Program-made: the position numbers and the translations under genes
Notes under the pieces: generated by a model
What the model saw: the letters and a program-made list of their open reading frames with translations, nothing else
The model's database searches: none
Told to the model about the DNA's origin: nothing
In this document: in pieces, positions 5,628-10,270 of the stretch
Layout of the letters: every line of letters begins with the position of its first letter
How positions within the stretch are numbered: position 1 is the first letter of the stretch
Assembly (NCBI GenBank): GCA_050698355.1
Contig: JBOHBN010000368.1
Span: forward strand, 1 to 10,270
Direction: 5' to 3'
Source of the DNA: JBOHBN01 sp050698355
Lineage (GTDB): Bacteria > Actinomycetota > Actinomycetes > Streptosporangiales > WHST01
Length of the DNA: 10,270 bases

Positions 5628-7742
5628 CTACGCGACGCTCGCGAGCGCGAACGGGAGTACGGCGTCGGCGCCGGCAGCGCGCAGCGCCCGCCCCGCGACG
5701 GTGAGGGTCCAGCGCGAGTCGACCAGGTCGTCGACGAGCAGGACCGGGCCGCGCAAATCGGCCAGCTCGGCGGCGAGCGCGGAGGGAACGGCCAGTCGAC
5801 CCCAGACGCCCGCGAGCCGGAACGCCGAGTTGCCACCGGGCCCTCCGCTCGGGCCGTCACCGGCGAGGTCGAGGGCGCCGAGGTCGCGCAGCCGGCCGAT
5901 GCGCGCGATGCCCTCCGCAAGGGACGCCGACAGCTGGGGCCGTTGCCGCGATGGCACGCGTACGACCGCGACGGGACGCTCGGCCCAGTCCCAGTCGCGC
6001 AGCACCGCGACGCAGGCATCGAGCAGCGCGTCGTCGACGGGCCCATCCGCGCCCGGATCCATCAGCGTGCGCAGCCGCTGCCCCCAGCCCAGGTCGGTGA
6101 ACCTGGCGATGCACCGCCCCGGCTCGCACACTTCGCCTGGACCGATCGCGCCGCGCACGTCGACGCCGAGCCGGGACATGCCCGACGGCCAGCGGCTGCG
6201 GGGCTCGATGCGCACGCCCGCGTGCGTGAGCTGGGCGCGCGCGGCCTGCCGGGCGTTCGCGGGTACCTCGTCGTCGACCCACGCACCGGCGCAGTTGTCG
6301 CAGCGCCCGCACGGCACCGCCGTCTCGTCGTCCAGCGCCTGCTGGAGGTACGCCATCCGGCACCCGGTCGTCTCGATGTACGCGCGCATGGCGTCCTGCT
6401 CGCGCCGCCGCTCCTCTTCCAGCCGCGCGTACCGATCGGCGTCGTAGTTCCACGACTCGCCGGTGACCTGCCAGCCGCCCTTGACCTTGCGTACGGCACC
6501 GTCGACGTCGAGCACCTTCAACAGCAGCTCGAGCCGGTTACGGCGCACGTCCACGACGGTCTCGAGCGCCGCGGTCGACATCGGGTCGGGGCTGTCGGCG
6601 AGCGCGGCGAGCACGCTCTTGGCGTCGACCTCGCGCGGCATCGAAGCGGACGCGAAGTAGCGCCAGATGTCGGCGTCCTCCATGCCGGGAAGCAGCAGGA
6701 CGTCGGCGCGCTCGGTGGCCCGGCCCGCACGGCCGACCTGCTGGTAGTACGCGATCGGCGACGCCGGCGCGCCCAAGTGCACGATGAAGCCCAGGTCGGG
6801 CTTGTCGAAGCCCATACCCAGCGCGCTCGTGGCGACGAGCGCCTTGACGTCGTTGGCCTTCAGCCGCGCCTCGAGCGCCTCCCGGTCGGCCGGGTCGGTA
6901 CGCCCGGTGTACGCGGCGACGTCGTGCCCGGCGTCGCGCAGGGCGGCGGCCAGGTCGTCGGCGGCCGACACGGTGAGCGTGTAGACGATGCCACTGCCCG
7001 GCAGCTCGGACAGGTGCGCGGCGAGCCAGGCGAGCCGCGAGTCGTCGCCCGGGATGCGCAGCACCCCGAGCCGGAGGCTGTCGCGCGCGAGCGGCCCGCG
7101 CAGCGTGAGCACCTCACCGGCGTCGCCCGCGCCGAGCTGCTCCGCGACGTCCGCGACCACCCGGGCGTTGGCGGTCGCGGTGGTGGCGAGCACCGGGGTG
7201 TCGGTCGGCAGCCCGGCGAGCAGGTCGCGGATCCGCCGGTAGTCGGGCCTGAAGTCATGGCCCCAGTCGGACACGCAGTGCGCCTCGTCGACGACCAGCA
7301 GACCCGCGTTCGCCGCGAGGCCGGGCAGCTGCTCGTCACGGAAGCGCGGGTTGTTGAGCCGTTCGGGGCTCACCAGCAGCACGTCGACGGCGTCGGCGCG
7401 CATGGCCTCGCCGATCTCGTCCCACTCCTGCGCGTTCGCGGAATTGATCGTGACCGCGCGTACGCCCGCCCGCTCGGCGGCGGCGACCTGGTCGCGCATC
7501 AGGGCGAGCAGCGGCGAGACGATGATGGTCGGCCCACCACCGCGGGCGCGCAGCAGGCCGGTGGCGACGAAGTACACCGCGGACTTGCCCCATCCCGTGC
7601 GCTGCACGACGAGTGCGCGCCGCCGCTGCGCGACCAGAGCCTCGATGGCGTCCCACTGGCCGTCGCGGAAGTCGACGTCGGGGGCGTCGACGAGGCGGCG
7701 GAGCAGGTCGAGCGCCTCGGTGCGCAGTGTCTCGTCGGTCAT
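5628..7742 (-). CDS. recQ: RecQ-family ATP-dependent DNA helicase with C-terminal phosphoribosyltransferase-like segment
   Basis: A 3'-5' superfamily 2 helicase of DNA repair, 704 residues against about 610 for E. coli RecQ. Seen in order: motif I QRTGWGKSA (47-55), motif Ia IIVSPLLALMRDQ (73-85), DEAH (152-155) followed by CVSDWGHDFRPDYR, motif III ATTATA (186-191), motif V ATSALGMGFDKPDL (304-317) and motif VI YQQVGRAGR (333-341). A zinc-binding RQC entry with C461, C478, C481 and C484 follows. No HRDC domain is apparent. Instead about 220 residues follow, ending in GPVLLVDDLVDSRWT (665-679), which resembles the PRPP-binding loop of type I phosphoribosyltransferases (VLLVDDxxxTGxT) with TG changed to SR. 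The start is the ATG at 7742, with AAGGG about 6 nt upstream. The open frame continues further upstream but is Arg-rich and unlike the family. A potential fusion enzyme; the helicase call is firm, the added activity is not. Confidence 0.93.
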   Translation of the reverse strand: MTDETLRTEALDLLRRLVDAPDVDFRDGQWDAIEALVAQRRRALVVQRTGWGKSAVYFVATGLLRARGGGPTIIVSPLLALMRDQVAAAERAGVRAVTINSANAQEWDEIGEAMRADAVDVLLVSPERLNNPRFRDEQLPGLAANAGLLVVDEAHCVSDWGHDFRPDYRRIRDLLAGLPTDTPVLATTATANARVVADVAEQLGAGDAGEVLTLRGPLARDSLRLGVLRIPGDDSRLAWLAAHLSELPGSGIVYTLTVSAADDLAAALRDAGHDVAAYTGRTDPADREALEARLKANDVKALVATSALGMGFDKPDLGFIVHLGAPASPIAYYQQVGRAGRATERADVLLLPGMEDADIWRYFASASMPREVDAKSVLAALADSPDPMSTAALETVVDVRRNRLELLLKVLDVDGAVRKVKGGWQVTGESWNYDADRYARLEEERRREQDAMRAYIETTGCRMAYLQQALDDETAVPCGRCDNCAGAWVDDEVPANARQAARAQLTHAGVRIEPRSRWPSGMSRLGVDVRGAIGPGEVCEPGRCIARFTDLGWGQRLRTLMDPGADGPVDDALLDACVAVLRDWDWAERPVAVVRVPSRQRPQLSASLAEGIARIGRLRDLGALDLAGDGPSGGPGGNSAFRLAGVWGRLAVPSALAAELADLRGPVLLVDDLVDSRWTLTVAGRALRAAGADAVLPFALASVA

Positions 7743-8044
7743 GAGGAGCCCTTTCGCGTGAGCATCGCAGCGGCCCAACCTCGCCAGCTCGACCGTACGC
7801 GCGCCAAGCGAGGAGCGGAGCGCGGAAGGACGACGGGGTACGCGGTCATGGCGCAATCGTGGCGGACGCCGCCGACAGCGCACCCGGCGGGAGGTCGTAC
7901 GGGTGCGCAGGCGAGACAGGATCGCCACTCCTGTTGGTCCAATCCTGGACATCTTGTATAGCGCAACGCAGGGACTGTTGAACGTTCTGCATCACAGAGC
8001 GATGCTTGGCTCAACGAGATGCCCAGCCGACGGAGGTGTTGATC
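7743..8044. promoter_or_regulatory. Divergent recQ / hppD intergenic region
   Basis: This 302-bp gap separates the starts of recQ (leftward) and hppD (rightward). The recQ-proximal 190 bp are GC-rich and show no clear promoter; open frames there are Arg-rich and have no ribosome binding site where they begin. The hppD-proximal 110 bp are distinctly more AT-rich and hold the hppD promoter candidate, a dyad over its -35 region, the 8-bp palindrome GAACGTTC (7980-7987) and a short stem GCATC-N7-GATGC (7989-8005) in the probable 5' leader. Confidence 0.6.
7934..7962 (+). promoter_or_regulatory. hppD: Candidate sigma-70-type promoter for hppD
   Basis: TTGGTC (7934-7939), a 17-bp spacer and TATAGC (7957-7962) form a recognisable housekeeping promoter in an otherwise GC-rich genome. 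They would start transcription near 7969 with a leader of about 75 nt before hppD. A perfect 5-bp dyad GTCCA-ATCC-TGGAC (7937-7950) overlaps the -35 and spacer and is a plausible operator. Which protein binds it is unknown; the nearby Lrp/AsnC regulator is one candidate. Confidence 0.55.
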
Positions 8045-9211
8045 ATGACGGACACGGTGTCCACGACGAGCGTCCAGGACCCTGACGCGCTGGTCGGCGC
8101 GGTACCGCACGACGAGCGCACCGACCCGTTCCCGATCAAGGGCATGGACGCGATCGTCTTCGCGGTCGGCAACGCCAAGCAGGCCGCCCACTACTACTCG
8201 ACCGCGTTCGGCATGCGGCTGGTCGCGTACGCCGGGCCGGAGACCGGGGACCGGGACTACGCCTCGTACGTGCTCGAGTCGGGCAAGGCGCGGTTCGTCT
8301 TCACCTCGCCGGTGCGCGCCGGCACGCCGCTCGGTGACCACCACCACCGGCACGGCGACGGCGTCGTCGACCTCGTCCTGCAGGTGCCCGACGTCGAGCG
8401 CGCGTACGCCCACGCGATCGAGAACGGCGCCCGCGGTCTCGCCGAACCGCGCATGCACGAGGACGAGCACGGCAAGGTCGTGACGGCCGCGATCGCGACG
8501 TACGGCGAGACCCGGCACTCGCTCGTCGACAGGTCCAACTACTCCGGGCCGTACCTGCCCGGCTACGTGGCGCGCGAGCCGCTCGTGACGCCTCCGGAAC
8601 GGCGCTACTTCCAGGCGGTCGATCACTGCGTGGGCAACGTCGAGCTGGGCAAGATGGACGAGTGGGTGGCCTTCTACAACAAGGTCATGGGCTTCACGAA
8701 CATGAAGGAGTTCGTCGGCGACGACATCGCGACGGAGTACTCCGCGTTGATGAGCAAGGTGGTCGCGAACGGCAACCGCCGGGTGAAGTTCCCGCTCAAC
8801 GAACCCGCGATCGGCAAGAAGAAGAGCCAGATCGACGAGTACCTGGAGTTCTTTGGCGGCGCGGGATGCCAGCACATTGCTATCGCCACCAACGACATCG
8901 TCGCGTCCGTACGGGCGATGCGCGCGGCCGGCGTGAAGTTCCTGCAGACGCCGGACACGTACTACGATGACCTCGGCAGCTGGGTCGGTGAGACGCGCGT
9001 GCCGCTCGACACGTTGCGGGAACTGAAGATACTCGCCGACCGGGACGAGGACGGCTACCTCCTGCAGATCTTCACCGAACCTGTACAGGACCGGCCCACC
9101 GTGTTCTTCGAGCTGATCGAGCGGCACGGGTCGATGGGGTTCGGCAAGGGCAACTTCAAGGCGCTCTTCGAGGCGATCGAGCGGGCGCAGGAACAGCGCG
9201 GCAACCTCTGA
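8045..9211 (+). CDS. hppD: 4-Hydroxyphenylpyruvate dioxygenase
   Basis: This Fe(II) enzyme converts 4-hydroxyphenylpyruvate to homogentisate in tyrosine catabolism. The 388-residue length matches Streptomyces HPPD (about 380). Two vicinal-oxygen-chelate modules are visible: an N-terminal one from about 32 (GMDAIVFAVGNAKQAAHYY) and a catalytic C-terminal one from about 190. The iron ligands are present as H194 (VDHCVGNV), H277 (GCQHIAIATNDI) and E356 (FFELIER). The substrate-side C-terminal helix HGSMGFGKGNFKALFEAIER is conserved. The ATG at 8045 is chosen over an upstream in-frame codon because GGAGGT (8032-8037) is 7 nt away. It is apparently monocistronic: a promoter candidate lies upstream and a 48-nt palindrome 8 nt after the stop. 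No homogentisate dioxygenase or other pathway gene is in the window. Confidence 0.97.
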   Translation: MTDTVSTTSVQDPDALVGAVPHDERTDPFPIKGMDAIVFAVGNAKQAAHYYSTAFGMRLVAYAGPETGDRDYASYVLESGKARFVFTSPVRAGTPLGDHHHRHGDGVVDLVLQVPDVERAYAHAIENGARGLAEPRMHEDEHGKVVTAAIATYGETRHSLVDRSNYSGPYLPGYVAREPLVTPPERRYFQAVDHCVGNVELGKMDEWVAFYNKVMGFTNMKEFVGDDIATEYSALMSKVVANGNRRVKFPLNEPAIGKKKSQIDEYLEFFGGAGCQHIAIATNDIVASVRAMRAAGVKFLQTPDTYYDDLGSWVGETRVPLDTLRELKILADRDEDGYLLQIFTEPVQDRPTVFFELIERHGSMGFGKGNFKALFEAIERAQEQRGNL

Positions 9212-9219
9212 GCACCGAG

Positions 9220-9267
9220 GGTTGTCAGAACGTGCCACGGTCATGACCGTGGCACGTTCTGGCAACC
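9220..9267. terminator. 48-nt near-perfect palindrome after hppD
   Basis: Two 24-nt arms abut with no spacer (centre between 9243 and 9244). They are fully complementary except for one position that becomes a G-U pair in plus-strand RNA. The outer part reads GGTTGTCAG and CTGGCAACC. It begins 8 nt after the hppD stop and has no T-tract. It shares the outer TTGTCAG with the hairpin at 5074-5117. It is most likely the hppD terminator, but it also ends only 20 nt before the next start codon. Confidence 0.82.
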
Positions 9268-9287
9268 GCGTACGGCAGGATGGAACG

Positions 9288-9995
9288 ATGCAGGAACGCG
9301 AGGCACCCGAGCCGACCGTGGCGCCCGAGGCCGTCGCGGGCACGCAGGCCGCGCCCGCTGGCGATGCGGACCGCTCGCAGCTGCCGGCGTACGGCACTCG
9401 CGAGTCCGCGGCAGGGTTGCCGTACCCGGGCTCGACAGCCACCTCGACCGTTCCCGTGGCCCCGCATCCCGTCAGCCCCGCGCAGCTGGCGGCTCCCGGC
9501 CAGCGGCTCCTGGCCCGGCTCGTCGACATCGTCGTGGTCGGCGTCCTGCTCGTCATCGTGGAGACGCCGTTCTGGCTGGTCGTGTTCACGCGCCATCCCA
9601 AGCTGCAGCAGATGCTGGTCGATTACGTGACCGGCCCGGTATCTGCAGAGCAGGCGCAGGCGGTGCAGGACGCGCTCAGCCCATGGGCAACCACGTCCAC
9701 CGTGATCGTCGTGGTGGTGTGGTTCCTCTACGAGGTACCGCTGATGGCGCGGCGCGGGCAGACACTCGGCAAGCGCCTGCTGCGCATCCGCGCGACCTCG
9801 CAGGCGAATCGCCGTGGCCTCGGCTGGCGGGTCGCGATGATCCGCTGGGTGGTGCTCGGCATACCGACGCTGTTCAGCTTCGTGGGCATGTTGTTCCAGC
9901 TGCTCGACTCGGCGTGGCTCTTGTGGGACACCAAGGCCAGGCAGTGCCTGCACGACAAGCCCGCCCGTACCGTGGTCGTGCGCGCGTCCGGATAG
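9288..9995 (+). CDS. RDD-family integral membrane protein
   Basis: A 235-residue protein of the RDD family, whose members are mostly uncharacterised; a few have been linked to ion antiport. The first 65 residues are Pro/Ala/Glu-rich, low in complexity and probably cytosolic. The RDD domain follows: GQRLLARLVDIVVVG with the family Arg and Asp (R77, D80) at TM1 (about 78-100), TM2 at about 137-154, the signature MARRGQTLGKRLLRIR (153-168), a further hydrophobic stretch at 182-212, and WDTKARQCLHDKPARTVVV (213-231) closing the domain. The ATG at 9288 is supported by AGGA (9277-9280) at 7 nt; an earlier in-frame TTG lies inside the palindrome and is rejected. It is 25 nt before the thioesterase gene and likely co-transcribed with it. 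The function is unknown. Confidence 0.9.
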   Translation: MQEREAPEPTVAPEAVAGTQAAPAGDADRSQLPAYGTRESAAGLPYPGSTATSTVPVAPHPVSPAQLAAPGQRLLARLVDIVVVGVLLVIVETPFWLVVFTRHPKLQQMLVDYVTGPVSAEQAQAVQDALSPWATTSTVIVVVVWFLYEVPLMARRGQTLGKRLLRIRATSQANRRGLGWRVAMIRWVVLGIPTLFSFVGMLFQLLDSAWLLWDTKARQCLHDKPARTVVVRASG

Positions 9996-10020
9996 GACGA
10001 CCACCTGGCAGGATCAGGGG

Positions 10021-10270
10021 GTGCCTGAATCCACCGAGGAACTCGTCGGCCTACTGGAGCTGGAAGAGATCGAGACCGGCCTGTACCGCGGTCGGCAACC
10101 CCGTACGCGGCTGCAACGCGTGTTCGGCGGCCAGGTCGCCGGCCAGGCGCTCGCCGCCGGTATCGAGACGGTCGGCGCCGACAGGCACGTGCACTCGCTG
10201 CACGCGTACTTCCTGCGGCCCGGCGACATCGCGGTGCCGATCGTGTACGACGTGGAGAACACCAGGGACG
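10021..10270 (+). CDS. tesB: Acyl-CoA thioesterase II, TesB-like (3' end outside window)
   Basis: Only the first 83 codons are present. The family hydrolyses medium- and long-chain acyl-CoA to free fatty acid and CoA. The visible N-terminal hot-dog domain is characteristic: ELVGLLELEEIETGLYRG (7-24), VFGGQVAGQAL (34-44), VHSLHAYFLRPGD (57-69) and VPIVYDVE (72-79). The catalytic Asp, Thr and Gln of TesB lie in the second hot-dog domain, beyond the window, so integrity cannot be checked. The start is a GTG at 10021, with AGGA (10010-10013) at 7 nt. It follows the RDD gene by 25 nt and is probably in the same transcript. Confidence 0.9.
   Translation, partial: MPESTEELVGLLELEEIETGLYRGRQPRTRLQRVFGGQVAGQALAAGIETVGADRHVHSLHAYFLRPGDIAVPIVYDVENTRD

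Noticed and set aside
7739..7849. A 36-codon minus-strand ORF whose TGA overlaps the recQ ATG, like a coupled leader peptide
   Set aside because: No ribosome binding site precedes its ATG, and it is merely the end of a long shadow frame; the ATGA overlap is probably chance.
5625..7961. A 778-codon open frame antisense to recQ
   Set aside because: It mirrors recQ in a GC-rich sequence, has a biased Arg/Gly/Val-rich composition and no recognisable domain, while the minus strand carries complete helicase motifs.
7739..9601. A 620-codon minus-strand frame spanning hppD and the RDD gene start
   Set aside because: It is antisense to a clear hppD, crosses the terminator palindrome and has no domain; a GC-rich shadow frame.

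Overview
The window is very GC-rich (about 70 percent by eye), with densely packed genes on both strands, GTG starts and purine-rich ribosome binding sites. It carries a mycothiol S-conjugate amidase (Mca) gene and a probable F420- or FMN-dependent luciferase-like oxidoreductase. Mycothiol is restricted to Actinomycetota, so this is a chromosomal segment of a high-GC actinomycete. I cannot fix the genus. I see no tRNA, rRNA, CRISPR array, insertion sequence, integrase or phage gene. Most of the window looks like ordinary core or near-core chromosome.

Layout, left to right. (1) Positions 1-2251, plus strand: a tightly coupled TetR regulator - ABC ATPase - ABC-2 permease operon, probably a self-regulated efflux system. 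The regulator is cut by the window edge. (2) Positions 2248-4320, minus strand: mca, a small single-pass membrane protein, and a luciferase-like oxidoreductase, probably read in that order as one unit. The last gene ends against the permease gene in a shared CTAG. (3) Positions 4321-4579: a divergent control region holding one short ORF of doubtful status and three 8-bp repeats just before the greA ribosome binding site. (4) Positions 4580-5065, plus strand: greA, ending at a 20-bp perfect hairpin shared with the convergent gene. (5) Positions 5126-7742, minus strand: recQ followed by an Lrp/AsnC regulator. RecQ carries a C-terminal phosphoribosyltransferase-like segment. (6) Positions 7743-8044: an intergenic region with a good candidate promoter for hppD. 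(7) Positions 8045-9211, plus strand: hppD (4-hydroxyphenylpyruvate dioxygenase, tyrosine catabolism), closed by a 48-nt near-perfect palindrome. (8) Positions 9288-10270, plus strand: an RDD membrane protein and the first 83 codons of an acyl-CoA thioesterase II.

Functional themes are drug or toxin export (1), mycothiol-based detoxification (2), transcription-elongation rescue (4), DNA repair (5) and tyrosine breakdown (7). The Lrp/AsnC regulator may control hppD across the intervening recQ; this rests on what I recall of other actinomycetes, where such a regulator sits directly beside hppD.

No clearly new multi-gene system stands out. The items most worth following up are the two long hairpins that share a TTGTCAG outer arm and start exactly 8 nt after three different stop codons, the RecQ-phosphoribosyltransferase fusion with an altered PRPP loop, and the apparent loss of the gene I expected between mca and greA.
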